A DNA stretch of 50,402 bases, taken from Candidatus Uhrbacteria bacterium CG10_big_fil_rev_8_21_14_0_10_48_11. GTDB lineage: Bacteria > Patescibacteriota > Patescibacteriia > GWA2-46-9. Below are positions 30,670-40,756 of the stretch, in pieces. The stretch spans positions 9,171 to 59,572 of the forward strand of contig PFET01000008.1 of NCBI GenBank assembly GCA_002793855.1, read 5' to 3'. Position numbers and translations under genes: made by a program. How positions within the stretch are numbered: the stretch's first letter is position 1; each line of letters starts with the position of its first letter. The notes beneath the pieces are model-generated. The model made no database searches. It was not told the origin of the DNA and was given only the letters and a program-made list of their open reading frames with translations.

Positions 30670-31416
30670 ATGCTTCCTATTATTGCTATTGCAAATTTGG
30701 TAAACGGCGTGCTCTCAGGATTTCTTACGTTACGACTCTATCGTCGTTATCAAAGAAGGATGCGCGAACATACACCACCGGCGGGCGTCCAGTATTTTAT
30801 TGCTTTCTATTTTGTCCTCACCATTGTGTGGCTTCTTTATTCTACTCCCGGTCTTATCACGACTAACCTCACTTGGATTATGGTGTTTCAGTCGCTGGCT
30901 GATTTGTTCGTCCTTGTTGGTGCTGCTGTTGTTCTTAATATCGTATGCTTCGCGCTGCACAAACCAAACCTTGCGGTGATGCTGTCTTTGGTTGTCGCGA
31001 CGTGCGGGGTTGCTTACCTCTTTGGGCTCGTGTTTTCTCACCCGCCGTCAATTCAAGAAGTTATTCCGCCTTATGTTTACTGGCATCCGGCAACACCAAA
31101 CTGGATACGGGTCGTGAGCGGCATTGTGGCGGCGCTTAGTTCGTTGACGTTTATTAGCACCTTTGTGGTGTTGGGGTTTAAGGTAAAGACGAACAATTTG
31201 GTTCGCCGCCGGTCGTTCTTTTTGGCAGCGGGGATGTTTTTTCTCTTTCTCGCATCGCTTACTTTTTTCATATTTTCAACCGGAGGGTTCCTTCTTACCA
31301 TGAGTTCTTCCCTTTTAGGAGTAGCCGGATTATTCGTTATGCTTCGCGGTGTCCCGTACCACGATGAGCATAACGAACAAATGGCAACGTATCTAAAAGA
31401 GAGTACTCCAAGTTAG
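30670..31416 (+). CDS. Multi-pass (about 7 TM) membrane protein
   Basis: ATG at 30670; seven or so hydrophobic segments in the translation. Confidence 0.65.
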   Translation: MLPIIAIANLVNGVLSGFLTLRLYRRYQRRMREHTPPAGVQYFIAFYFVLTIVWLLYSTPGLITTNLTWIMVFQSLADLFVLVGAAVVLNIVCFALHKPNLAVMLSLVVATCGVAYLFGLVFSHPPSIQEVIPPYVYWHPATPNWIRVVSGIVAALSSLTFISTFVVLGFKVKTNNLVRRRSFFLAAGMFFLFLASLTFFIFSTGGFLLTMSSSLLGVAGLFVMLRGVPYHDEHNEQMATYLKESTPS

Positions 31417-31662
31417 GGGGGCTATTTGAAAGTTAATTAATTTTTAAAAGCCGAGATTGTTGTTTTATTTTTATAGCCAGACAATGGAGCTAAAATATTT
31501 TTTGTCCTAATCTTCATTTTTGGTGACGACGCCCGGGGTAGCTGCTTTCTGCAACTGCCCCGGGCGTCGGTGTCTTCGGTTTCACGGCATCTCGTGGGCA
31601 TGCCTCTGGCGGTGCCCACAGGTGACGTCCGCGAAAGTACCTTCCCGAATGTCTTCCGGGAA

Positions 31663-31979
31663 TTAGAAGAAGTTGAGTCGGCAGTGTGTCTTGAACTCTC
31701 CCGACCCGTCTTCGACGATGAGATGAACGGGCTTCCTTCCGGGTGCCCGGGCGACGCGGCAGGTGCCCTTGCGCCGCGGTACCAGGCCCCTCGAAAAAGG
31801 CACAGTGCGCAGGTGATTTCTCCGACCGGTCGCTCCTCAATTTTGCCGTTGTACGAACGGAAGGCGCGAATCGTTCCCGCGACGTCGATGCCACAGCAGG
31901 TGACATCATTTTCATCGATGGCGTGTCGCACGTAGCGTTTCTTGAACCGGACGGTCTTTACTCTCCGTGGTTCGGACAT
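31663..31979 (-). pseudogene. Cys-rich small protein, frameshifted at a T5 run
   Basis: MSEPRRVKTVRFKKRYVRHAIDENDVTCCGIDVAGTIRAFRSYNGKIEERPVGEITCALCL then in another frame SRGLVPRRKGTCRVARAPGRKPVHLIVEDGSGEFKTHCRLNFF*. Confidence 0.55.
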
Positions 31980-32017
31980 GGCGTTCTCCTTGGCGCTTTG
32001 AAGAGCGCGGTTGTGTT

Positions 32018-32577
32018 CTATCTGAGTGATTGGACGAATCCAATGAGGCGCGTCCCGACGAGCACTGCACTTGCTCCGGGTTTGATGTCCGCGATGGTCC
32101 GGAGGTTGCTAGCTTGGCAGAGCCAGTTTCGTCCGAACGCGGCACGGGCTTGTTCCCACGTTTCTGTTTTGCTGTTCTCGGGTTGATAAAGAAGCCGCAA
32201 GTCGCGGTCATTCCAGACCGCACGGTAGGCAGCCGGGATTCTCCGCAATTCCTCGACAGTGTAGGGTTCGATGAGGCAGCTCATCGAACAGTACTCGGGG
32301 ATTCGTCCGACTACCAGAACGTGGGTAGCGCCCGCGTCGAATGCGGCCTTGACCTCATCGTCGCTTGCGTGGATTCCCTTGGCGAGAATGGGCTGGTTCT
32401 CCGCCACGCTTCGCTGACGAGCTTCATCGACCCGCCCCAGCGTGCATCGGTGTGGATCGAGATCCAGTCTCCGTGTTCGTTCGCGATGTCAAAGAGCTCA
32501 TCCCAGCTTCGCTCTGACCGCCAGCCGGAAGAGGCTTGTGTCTTTACTTCGGCGATGAATGTGATGTTGCCAATCAT
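32018..32577 (-). pseudogene. TrpC-like (indole-3-glycerol-phosphate synthase-like) gene with one frameshift
   Basis: MIGNITFIAEVKTQASSGWRSERSWDELFDIANEHGDWISIHTDARWGGSMKLVSEA then other frame AENQPILAKGIHASDDEVKAAFDAGATHVLVVGRIPE...IADIKPGASAVLVGTRLI. Confidence 0.65.
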
Positions 32578-32841
32578 GGCTTCTCTCCTCCTCGACCTTG
32601 TTTTGAATATGACGAGGGCTTTATGCACCATACTAACGCATAAAACCCTCGCCACATTATTGTTAAGGAGCACATCATCTTGTTCCATTTTATATTATTT
32701 GGTCAACTTGTAATGTTGATTTCTCTTGCTTCCAGCATTGAATTAGCGTAAGGCGGTGCAGTTCGTAACCTGGAGGGATCGCAAAAAGGTTTGCGGTTGT
32801 TCATTTTATCAATCACATTCGAGAACGTTTCGGAGGACATC

Positions 32842-33429
32842 ATGAATATTCGAAGGGCGCTCATGAGCGTCAGTGACAAAACCGGCCTTACCTAGTTTGC
32901 TGCTGGCTTGCAGCTGCTCGGTGTTGAAATCATCTCGACCGGTGGAACCGCTACGGCACTCGCCAAAACCGGCGTCGTCGTTCAGCCGGTCGAGAAGTTC
33001 ACTGGTTACCCGGAGATGCTCGGGGGGAGAGTGAAGACTCTGCACCCCAAGGTGCACGGTGGGATTCTCTGGAGGAGAGGGCATCCGGAGGATCACGCTA
33101 CGGTGCTCAAGTACGGATTGCAGTCGATCGACCTCGTCTGCGTCAACCTCTACCCGTTCGCGGACACCGTCGCGAAGGGTCGAGTTCGCCGAATGTGTCG
33201 AGCAAATCGACATCGGCGGACCCGCCATGCTTCGCTCCGCGGCGAAGAATCACGAGGACGTCATCGTCCTCGTCGATCCGGCGGACTACGCCGGGCGCTG
33301 ACCGATCTTCGCGACGGCAACCCGCTTTCGCCGGAGGCGCGGCGCCACCTCGCATGGAAGGTGTTCGTGCATACTGCAGCATACGACGCCACCATCGCGG
33401 CGTACTTTGCCGGACACATTGTCGCCTGA
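32842..33429 (+). pseudogene. purH: Fragment of purH (IMP cyclohydrolase domain) with an internal stop and two frameshifts
   Basis: [44 protein letters not shown]...[26 protein letters not shown]...; then [40 protein letters not shown] and [19 protein letters not shown] in other frames. Confidence 0.88.
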
Positions 33430-33462
33430 AGACGCCACCGTGTCCGTTCGCCTTTCGCCAGA

Positions 33463-33500
33463 GGAGCTCCGCACTTGCAGTCATGCCGGTGCGGAGCTCC
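33463..33500 (+). terminator. Hairpin after the purH fragment
   Basis: ggagctccgcac ... gtgcggagctcc. Confidence 0.6.
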
Positions 33501-33551
33501 TTTCACGTATAGTGAGTTCTGTCGTAGCGTGCCGACGAATTGTGTTAAAAT

Positions 33552-33974
33552 ATGAATACTATGTTAAATCTTTCTCAACCGTTGGTCGGTGTTGTTGTTA
33601 TGGTTTTTAAAGAAGGTAAAGTGCTTCTTCACAAGCGCAAAGGTTCCCACGGGAATAATGAATACGGATCGCTCGGGGGTCACCTTGAACATGGGGAATC
33701 ATTTGAGGAGTGTGCCAGACGAGAATGTCGTGAAGAGGCCGGTATTGAGATTCAAAACGTGCGCTTCCTTTTTTTGATGAATGTAAAGAGGTACGCTCCG
33801 AAACATTATGTTCACATCAATTTAGTCGCTGATTGGAAAAGTGGTGAGCCAAAAAATATGGAGCCAGACAAAGGAGGAGAATGGCAGTGGTACGACCTGG
33901 AAAAATTACCTAGCCCTCTTTTTTACACCGAGCCATTCGTTTTTGAGTCGTTGAAGACGGGTCAAAATTATTGA
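33552..33974 (+). CDS. NUDIX hydrolase
   Basis: GGHLEHGESFEECARRECREEAGIEI Nudix box. Confidence 0.93.
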   Translation: MNTMLNLSQPLVGVVVMVFKEGKVLLHKRKGSHGNNEYGSLGGHLEHGESFEECARRECREEAGIEIQNVRFLFLMNVKRYAPKHYVHINLVADWKSGEPKNMEPDKGGEWQWYDLEKLPSPLFYTEPFVFESLKTGQNY

Positions 33975-34147
33975 GACGCCTAGATGTTTATTCTGAGTAA
34001 GCAATAGCGAGAGAAAGCAGTTTGTTTCGCGGGACTAATGAGAAGAAGTTCCGGTTGACTTTATTCGTTTTCTCTGGTAGTCTTTTCTCATACCATGCAG
34101 TATCGCATGGTTTTGTGTTCATTTACTCACCTAACCGCACCGAATTA

Positions 34148-34269
34148 TGATGTATTTCGATGGCGAGGACATGTCGACACCGACAGCTCCCGCAGACGGT
34201 GACGGCGACACTCAGGCAACGACTCCAGAAGAGCCGGCAACTGAGGGTGGCGAAACGTCAGCTGAGTAA
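34148..34269 (+). CDS. Small acidic low-complexity protein (about 40 aa)
   Basis: MMYFDGEDMSTPTAPADGDGDTQATTPEEPATEGGETSAE*, followed by a strong terminator; not in the ORF track. Confidence 0.6.
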
Positions 34270-34288
34270 ATTACTCTCAGCACTACAA

Positions 34289-34322
34289 ACAGAACCCCCG
34301 CATGGGGGTTCTGTTTTTTTTA
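34289..34322 (+). terminator. Intrinsic terminator
   Basis: aacagaaccccc-gcat-gggggttctgttttttt. Confidence 0.88.
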
Positions 34323-34369
34323 TTGTCATTTGCCGTGAGCAACCGACAAGTGATACTCTCTAGGATATT

Positions 34370-35386
34370 ATGGATAGAATCATAGAACCAGAAACACACG
34401 ACGAAGACGAGTCTTTGGACACGACCCTGCGCCCACGTGAACTCAAAGATTACGTCGGACAAGACAAGGTAAAAGAGAACCTTGGCGTGTTAATGGCGGC
34501 CGCCAAAAAACGTGGTGAATCAATTGAACACGTCCTTCTTTACGGCTCTCCGGGGTTAGGTAAGACGACACTCGCACACATCATTGCTCGCGAGATGAAT
34601 TCGAACATTCGGGTGACGTCCGGCCCAGCTCTTGCTAAGGCGGGTGACCTTGCTGCCATTTTAACAAACCTACAAGAAGGCGACGTTCTCTTTATTGATG
34701 AGATTCATCGACTAAACAAGACCATCGAAGAGATACTCTACCCAGCAATGGAAGAGTTTGCGCTTGACCTCATCATTGGTAAGGGTCCAAGCGCCCGTAC
34801 GCTACGTCTTGATTTGCCGAAGTTCAGTATTGTCGGGGCGACAACGAAGGTGAGCCTACTGTCTGCTCCACTTCGCGATCGCTTTGGGGCTACCTATCGT
34901 CTAAACTTTTACGAACCAGAAGACATTGAGCAAATTTTACGTCGTTCTGCAAAAATTTTGGGAGTACGCGCTGACGACGAGGCACTGAAAGCGGTTGCTG
35001 AACGTTCGCGGCGAACACCACGCATTGCTAACCGCCTCTTAAAGCGCGTACGCGACGTAGCGGACGTTAAAGGAGATGGAACCATTACCCCCGCCGTTAC
35101 CGAAGCTGCCTGGGATATGTTGGACGTTGACCTTTATGGTCTCGATGAGGTTGATCGGCGCATTTTAGAAACGATTATAGAAAAATTTGGCGGTGGCCCC
35201 GTTGGTGTTGCGACGTTGGCTGCCGCGACAGCAGAAGAAACAGCAACCATAGAAGATGTGTATGAGCCGTTTTTGATGCAGATTGGTTTTTTGCAGCGAA
35301 CTCCGCGTGGACGAGTGGTTACCGAACACGCCTATCGGCATCTTAAGATTGATCCACCAGATGATTTGCAGCAGCGGTTATTGTAG
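34370..35386 (+). CDS. ruvB: Holliday junction DNA helicase RuvB
   Basis: [54 protein letters not shown]. Confidence 0.96.
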   Translation: MDRIIEPETHDEDESLDTTLRPRELKDYVGQDKVKENLGVLMAAAKKRGESIEHVLLYGSPGLGKTTLAHIIAREMNSNIRVTSGPALAKAGDLAAILTNLQEGDVLFIDEIHRLNKTIEEILYPAMEEFALDLIIGKGPSARTLRLDLPKFSIVGATTKVSLLSAPLRDRFGATYRLNFYEPEDIEQILRRSAKILGVRADDEALKAVAERSRRTPRIANRLLKRVRDVADVKGDGTITPAVTEAAWDMLDVDLYGLDEVDRRILETIIEKFGGGPVGVATLAAATAEETATIEDVYEPFLMQIGFLQRTPRGRVVTEHAYRHLKIDPPDDLQQRLL

Positions 35387-35406
35387 TGCTGCCCTTTGTG
35401 TACAAT

Positions 35407-35436
35407 AAAATCACCCGCTCGTGCGGGTGATTTTTG
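35407..35436. terminator. Bidirectional intrinsic terminator (ruvB / spoIID-like)
   Basis: aaaatcacccgc-tcgt-gcgggtgattttt. Confidence 0.8.
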
Positions 35437-35471
35437 TATTATATAGAACGCGAGGCGAAGTTGTGCGATCG

Positions 35472-37469
35472 TTAATTATACCACTGCGCGATATTAGTAT
35501 TTACGTAGAAGAAAGTGAGAATGTCGAGGTAATTTTTCCCTTTTTTGGCCATATCGTTTGCGGCAAGTTGCGACATGCCGACACCATGCCCAAAACGCTG
35601 TCGCCCAACATCTTCTGGTACGGGTTTTCTGACGAGCCACGGTTTTGGCGTGCCGCCCCAAACATCTTCCCACGACCGAGTCGTACCGTCGGTGCTTGCT
35701 GAGTAAGGAGTAACCACAACGCTACCGTTGTAGGTAACTACCTGTCCGCGCGTTGCGTCAACTGCGGTGCTTACTGCTGGTAATCGTTTTTCTGATTCGT
35801 ACCCTCGGTAGTATTGATCGCTAACGGTTGCCACAACATCAAAGTGACGAGCAAGGTGCTTCGTGCTGGCATCGTGATGGTAGAGAGCATAGCTGCGCGC
35901 TGCGGTGATGAGCGCCTTTTGATATTCTGGCTCTGCGGCATTTGAACTCTCTGCGAGTCCGCGCAGATAATCTTCCATCGGGAGTTCGTTGATAATCCAC
36001 ACTTTTTGGTCTGCTTCTGACCAGCGAATTTCAATGGCGCCACGGTAGGTATTGTCATTCCATCCCGGATGGTAGGCGACAGGGTTGCTAAAGGTGGTAA
36101 GCGTAATGATACTTGGGTCAGTTGCCGCAACAACCTGAAGCGGCAAAGGGGAGGTAATGAGCGGACCGGGGCTTACCGCAGTGTATGCTCCAGTTGCAGC
36201 GTTGTACGAGAGGAAGGTTGTCATACCGGCCGCAACTTTTACAAATTCTTTTCCAGCATTATCTCGAATGATATAGGGAAGGTTTGCGGTAACACCAAGC
36301 TGTCCTTCTAGTTTATCAATCCCGACACGCATAATTGGTTCCGTATGGCTTGGCTGACAGAGGCCACTTTCTGACGGGTTACCAGGATCTTGTTCGAGGT
36401 CTTGATTTTGGTCGGCGGCAATACAAACGATCGTTGGTGAACTGGTGGTTGTTGGTGGTGCTGATGGTGTTACCACTGGTGCAGGCATTGCGACACTTAT
36501 CGGCAAGTGAAAGCGTGACCCTTCAATAAGCGTGTCTCCGTTTAGGGTCAGGTAAAACTCAGGGTTATACTGTCCGCCCATTGTCGGCGCCTTGATGATA
36601 AAAGAGAAAAAGCCAAGTTCGCTCGGCTGCGTGAGTGGTGCCGACTGGTTTAGTATGACGATACTTGAAACCCATGAACTGTCTTTAAAAGAAACGTTGG
36701 CAGTAGAGGAAGGGTCAAAATTGAGCGCAACCAAACTTGGTGAGACGTTTCTCCAGTTGCGATCCCCTGTATTTTTTATGCCAATAGTAAAGGTAGCAGC
36801 GGCACCTGCCTGAAGAGAAAGTGATTGAGCAGATTTGATAAGCGGCGTTGCAGTGGCATACGGATTTGTCCGCAATGTGTCTGCGGTTGCTGTTGTTGCC
36901 GAAGAAGTTGGCACTGGTGTAGGTACTGCTGCCGGCGCGCTTGCTGTTGGGGTAGAAGTTGTTTGGGTATTGGTCGAGGAGGCAGTGTTACCAACGGTTA
37001 AGGTTAGGCTAAAGTCAGACCCCTCAATTTTTTTGTCTCCAGCAAAGACGGCAAACATATTATTGAAAGTGGCATTTTTTTGGGGCGCCTCAAGCGGTAG
37101 GTTAAAATAGGCGACCTGTCCCGGCGCAACCGTGTTTGGCGTCATGGAGGTAACGGTGAGTTTGTCTATCCAGAGGTGGCTTGAGAACCAGTGTTCATAG
37201 CGGACATTTTGAGTTGTCTTGGCCGTTATTCTATCGGTACCCGCGCTTGACCATGTGGTCGAACCAATATTTTTAAAACCAATAGCGTAGGTGTAGGGTT
37301 GAAGTTGTGTCAGTGTTGTTGGCACCTTCGAAGTAATCATTTTTTGTGCCGCGTACGTTGCCGCATACGTGGGCGGCGTAGTAGCAACTGCGCAAACCAA
37401 GAGCACAGCCGTCAGTAACGGAAGCGAAAGTCGGCGGGCGTGATGAGTTGCAATACGGAGTGACGGCAT
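35472..37469 (-). CDS. SpoIID/LytB domain-containing secreted protein
   Basis: YRGAIEIRWSEADQKVWIINELPMEDYLRGLAESSNAAEPEYQKALITAARSYALYH and HGVGMSQLAANDMAKKGKNYLDIL. Confidence 0.9.
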   Translation of the reverse strand: MPSLRIATHHARRLSLPLLTAVLLVCAVATTPPTYAATYAAQKMITSKVPTTLTQLQPYTYAIGFKNIGSTTWSSAGTDRITAKTTQNVRYEHWFSSHLWIDKLTVTSMTPNTVAPGQVAYFNLPLEAPQKNATFNNMFAVFAGDKKIEGSDFSLTLTVGNTASSTNTQTTSTPTASAPAAVPTPVPTSSATTATADTLRTNPYATATPLIKSAQSLSLQAGAAATFTIGIKNTGDRNWRNVSPSLVALNFDPSSTANVSFKDSSWVSSIVILNQSAPLTQPSELGFFSFIIKAPTMGGQYNPEFYLTLNGDTLIEGSRFHLPISVAMPAPVVTPSAPPTTTSSPTIVCIAADQNQDLEQDPGNPSESGLCQPSHTEPIMRVGIDKLEGQLGVTANLPYIIRDNAGKEFVKVAAGMTTFLSYNAATGAYTAVSPGPLITSPLPLQVVAATDPSIITLTTFSNPVAYHPGWNDNTYRGAIEIRWSEADQKVWIINELPMEDYLRGLAESSNAAEPEYQKALITAARSYALYHHDASTKHLARHFDVVATVSDQYYRGYESEKRLPAVSTAVDATRGQVVTYNGSVVVTPYSASTDGTTRSWEDVWGGTPKPWLVRKPVPEDVGRQRFGHGVGMSQLAANDMAKKGKNYLDILTFFYVNTNIAQWYN

Positions 37470-37628
37470 ACAGTAAAAGCTATTTGTTGTAGAGATAAAA
37501 CGACCCCGTTCACGCCAGCGCTTGAACAGGGCTTGTTTCAGAAGAAAGTTTCAGAAGAATGGCGGCGTTTGTGTTACTCACTTTTTATTAGTGTAGCACA
37601 ATTTAACCCCTTTTGTCCAGCTGCGAAG

Positions 37629-38489
37629 CTACGATTTATCGCGTAACGCTTTTAGCCATTTCAGTTCGCGAATAATTTCTGTCCCTTTGCTGTCACGCGG
37701 TGTCTCCAAAAGAAAATTAATTTTTTTAAGTCGCGGTTCTGACACTAGTGCCGCAACTGTTTTCTTCCCAAGTTTTCCGGCGCCAATATTTTCATGCCGG
37801 TCGACGTGCGACCCAAGATTAGTTTTTGAGTCGTTAAGGTGCAAGAGCTTGAGGCGAGAGTGTCCGACAATGTTGTCAAACGCATTGAGTGTTTTAGTAA
37901 GTGTTTGCGGCGTACGAATGTCGTACCCTGAAGCAAAGAGGTGCTGGGTATCAAGGCAGATATTGAGAACATTTTTTTTATGCAATTTTTTTTCAACGCC
38001 CGTAATGATAGTTGCCAGTTCTTCAAAGGTGTCACCAAGCGTTTCTCCGGCGCCAGCGGCAATTTCAATGAGCAGCTTTGTTTTGCCACGGTAGTCTTTC
38101 AGTATAGAAACAAGCCCTTCAATCGTCATTGCCAGCCCTTGTTTGAGGCCGATTGTTTTTGCCGAACCAAGGTGAGTCATCACCGCGTCAACACCAAGCA
38201 TTGATCCGCGTTCAAGTTCGCCGCGAATAATATTTATGGTTCCGTTTCGAATGCGATTATTTTCTGAAGCAAAGTTGATGAAGTAGGGGGTGTGAATGTA
38301 GGCAGCATGAAGGTTGCATCGTTTCATGTCTGCTTTGAAGCGGGTAACAATTTCAGGAGTGAGCACTGGCGCGGCACCGCCCTGCGGAGAACGGCTGAAG
38401 AACTGCACCACTTCACAACCCAGTGCCGCTGCGCGTTCCGGTACGTTGTCAATGCCACCTGCGGCTGAAATGTGCGCGCCAAAGTACAT
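37629..38489 (-). CDS. nfo: Endonuclease IV (deoxyribonuclease IV)
   Basis: MYFGAHISAAGGIDNVPERAAALGCEVVQFFSRSP ... NICLDTQHLFASGYD ... HLNDSKTNLGSHVDRHENIGAG. Confidence 0.95.
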   Translation of the reverse strand: MYFGAHISAAGGIDNVPERAAALGCEVVQFFSRSPQGGAAPVLTPEIVTRFKADMKRCNLHAAYIHTPYFINFASENNRIRNGTINIIRGELERGSMLGVDAVMTHLGSAKTIGLKQGLAMTIEGLVSILKDYRGKTKLLIEIAAGAGETLGDTFEELATIITGVEKKLHKKNVLNICLDTQHLFASGYDIRTPQTLTKTLNAFDNIVGHSRLKLLHLNDSKTNLGSHVDRHENIGAGKLGKKTVAALVSEPRLKKINFLLETPRDSKGTEIIRELKWLKALRDKS

Positions 38490-39784
38490 TACTTCGTGTT
38501 GGCCAACTCAACCATTCGTGCCATAACGTTACGTGTCAGGACGAGATGTTTGAGGTGGCTGTCGTAGTCGCGGCTCTTCACTTCTTCGCGAATATCTTCA
38601 TCTTCGGGCTTTGAGTAGTGCTCGAGAATGAGGGTACGCTCACTTTCAATTTCTTCATCGGTTACCTCGATGTGTTCTTCGTCGGCGATAGCACGCACCA
38701 GCAGTGCCGCCTGTACGCGAGTGAGCGCCTCGGGCAACCATGATTTTTTCAGCTCTTCCACATTTTTACCCAGATGCTCAATGTAGGTTGACCACTCTAA
38801 CCCCTGAGCAGCCACCTGTCCTTGTACGCGTGAGAGAATTTTTTGCAGCTCCGCTTCTATTAAGAGGTCGGGTATTTCTTCAAAGGTACTTTGCTTGATG
38901 AGCTTTTCGATGATTGCTCGCTCGACACGTTGCTGCTCTTTTGAGGTTTCCATTGTGGCGAGGTTTTCTTTAATTTGTTCGCGCAGGGCATCGAGTGTGG
39001 CAAAGTTGCCAAGTGATTTAATGAAGGCGTCATCTATTTTCGGTCTGGTTTTTTCGAGCACTTCAGTAACGGTTACCTTGTAGCCAACGATTTTGCCAGC
39101 AAGTACTTTGTCGTAGTGGTCTGCAGGAAAAGGGAGCTCGAAAGTTTTGGTATCTCCTTTTTTCATACCAATGAGCTGTTCTTTGAAACCAGGAATGACG
39201 TAGGGTTGAGTCAGGTCTACCTTGTGCCCGCGTGATTGGCCACCTTCAAGAGGTACGCCTTCTTTAGACATGTCCATAGCAATAGTAATGGTATCCTCTG
39301 CTGTTGCTGCTTTGTCAGCCGGCTTTGTTTCAGCCCTAAGGTCGCGGAGCTCCTCGACCACCTTGTCAATTTGTTTGTCGGTAACGGCAGCAGGTTTTTG
39401 AGGCTCACGAATACTCTTGTAGTCACCGAGCGTTACTTTTGGCAACACGGCAATTTTTGCAGTGAACTCAATTGGCTCGTTTGGTGCAAGCTTGGTTACT
39501 TGTATATCTGGTTCGCCAACGGTTGGCAGTTTTTCTTGTTCTAGAATGGTCACGAAGGCAGCTGGCACCGTAAAACGAACGGCGCGTTCGAGCAGCGCCA
39601 TTTCACCAAACGCCCGCCGAGCTTGGTCAACAGATGCTTTGCCTGGTCGAAACCCGGCTAGCGGATGCTCCCGCTGCAGATCGCGCGCCGCGCGAGCAAT
39701 AGGTTCGGTTAGCTCTTCTGGTGGAATGGAAATAGTGAGAACGAGGACCCCTTTGGTGGTGCTTTTTGATGAAAGTGTTGGCAT
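38489..39784 (-). CDS. tig: Trigger factor
   Basis: PLAGFRPGKASVDQARRAFG, FKBP-like PPIase region and C-terminal SurA-like domain; start at MPTLSSKSTTKG. Confidence 0.9.
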   Translation of the reverse strand: MPTLSSKSTTKGVLVLTISIPPEELTEPIARAARDLQREHPLAGFRPGKASVDQARRAFGEMALLERAVRFTVPAAFVTILEQEKLPTVGEPDIQVTKLAPNEPIEFTAKIAVLPKVTLGDYKSIREPQKPAAVTDKQIDKVVEELRDLRAETKPADKAATAEDTITIAMDMSKEGVPLEGGQSRGHKVDLTQPYVIPGFKEQLIGMKKGDTKTFELPFPADHYDKVLAGKIVGYKVTVTEVLEKTRPKIDDAFIKSLGNFATLDALREQIKENLATMETSKEQQRVERAIIEKLIKQSTFEEIPDLLIEAELQKILSRVQGQVAAQGLEWSTYIEHLGKNVEELKKSWLPEALTRVQAALLVRAIADEEHIEVTDEEIESERTLILEHYSKPEDEDIREEVKSRDYDSHLKHLVLTRNVMARMVELANTK

Positions 39785-39909
39785 AGTGCCGTTACTGTAT
39801 CGGTATTTGCAAAGGGATGCAACCGTTGCCGCTTGCTGCATACTAGAGCTCTTTGTTTGGCTGTTGTGCTATACTTTTAAGGTCTTACTTTTCATTTAAA
39901 TACTAGGCT

Positions 39910-40017
39910 ATGCCAATACTTTTTGTTCCAAGCGCCCCGGTCGTGTTGAGCTTCCTTTTGTCACTTATGGCTGCATGGCTCAGCATCGTTATTTTTGTTG
40001 TGGCCTTTGCCCTCTAA
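39910..40017 (+). CDS. Possible tiny membrane protein (35 aa)
   Basis: MPILFVPSAPVVLSFLLSLMAAWLSIVIFVVAFAL*; hydrophobic, weak support. Confidence 0.3.
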   Translation: MPILFVPSAPVVLSFLLSLMAAWLSIVIFVVAFAL

Positions 40018-40035
40018 GGTAAGTTTTGCGCTGGT

Positions 40036-40755
40036 ATGTCCGGACATTCAAAATGGGCGACGACACGACGCCACAAAGCCGTTGTTGATGCTAAACGTGG
40101 TGCTCATTTTACAAAATTATCTAAAGCGATAACGGTCGCTGCTCGCGAAGGAGGCGGTGACCCAGATCGCAATATGAAACTGCGTTTGTCGGTTGATTTG
40201 GCGCGTTCGGCCAGTATGCCAAAAGAGAATATTGAGCGAGCGATCAAGCGAGGAACGGGGGAGCTTGTGGGGGACACGGTAGAAGAGCTTGTCTATGAAG
40301 GATTTGGGCCCGAAGGAGTAGCGCTTCTGGTTGAAGTTATGACTGATAATCGCAATCGTACCGTGAGTGACGTAAAAAAGGTCTTTACAAAATATGGATG
40401 CTCGATGGGCGCGCAAGGTAGCGTGGGTTGGATGTTTGAGCGGAAGGGGGCCATTCGTATAATCCCGACCAGCGACACAATGGTAGACGAGCTTGTGCTT
40501 ATTGACCTTGGTGTTGAAGATATTATTAGTGAAGATGAAGAACTTCTTCTTCTGACACCACCAGATAAACTGACTACTATCGAGCGCGGAGTACAAGAGT
40601 TGGGGTATACCGTTGAGCAGTCCGAACTCGTCTACTGGCCAAAGTCCCCGGTTGCGTTTCCTGAAGATCGGGCAGGGGAAAAGTTAGGTCAGCTTGTTGA
40701 TACTCTCGATAACCTAGATGACGTCGTTAACGTTTTTACCAATACAACCAGCTAA
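40036..40755 (+). CDS. yebC: YebC/PmpR-family regulator
   Basis: MSGHSKWATTRRHKAVVDAKRGAHFTKLSKAITVAAREGGGDP. Confidence 0.96.
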   Translation: MSGHSKWATTRRHKAVVDAKRGAHFTKLSKAITVAAREGGGDPDRNMKLRLSVDLARSASMPKENIERAIKRGTGELVGDTVEELVYEGFGPEGVALLVEVMTDNRNRTVSDVKKVFTKYGCSMGAQGSVGWMFERKGAIRIIPTSDTMVDELVLIDLGVEDIISEDEELLLLTPPDKLTTIERGVQELGYTVEQSELVYWPKSPVAFPEDRAGEKLGQLVDTLDNLDDVVNVFTNTTS

Positions 40756-40756
40756 G

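Noticed and set aside
31570-31935. Plus-strand ORFs at 31570-31935 and 31743-32186
   Set aside because: Antisense to better-supported minus-strand genes (Cys-rich and TrpC-like); composition typical of high-GC antisense ORFs.
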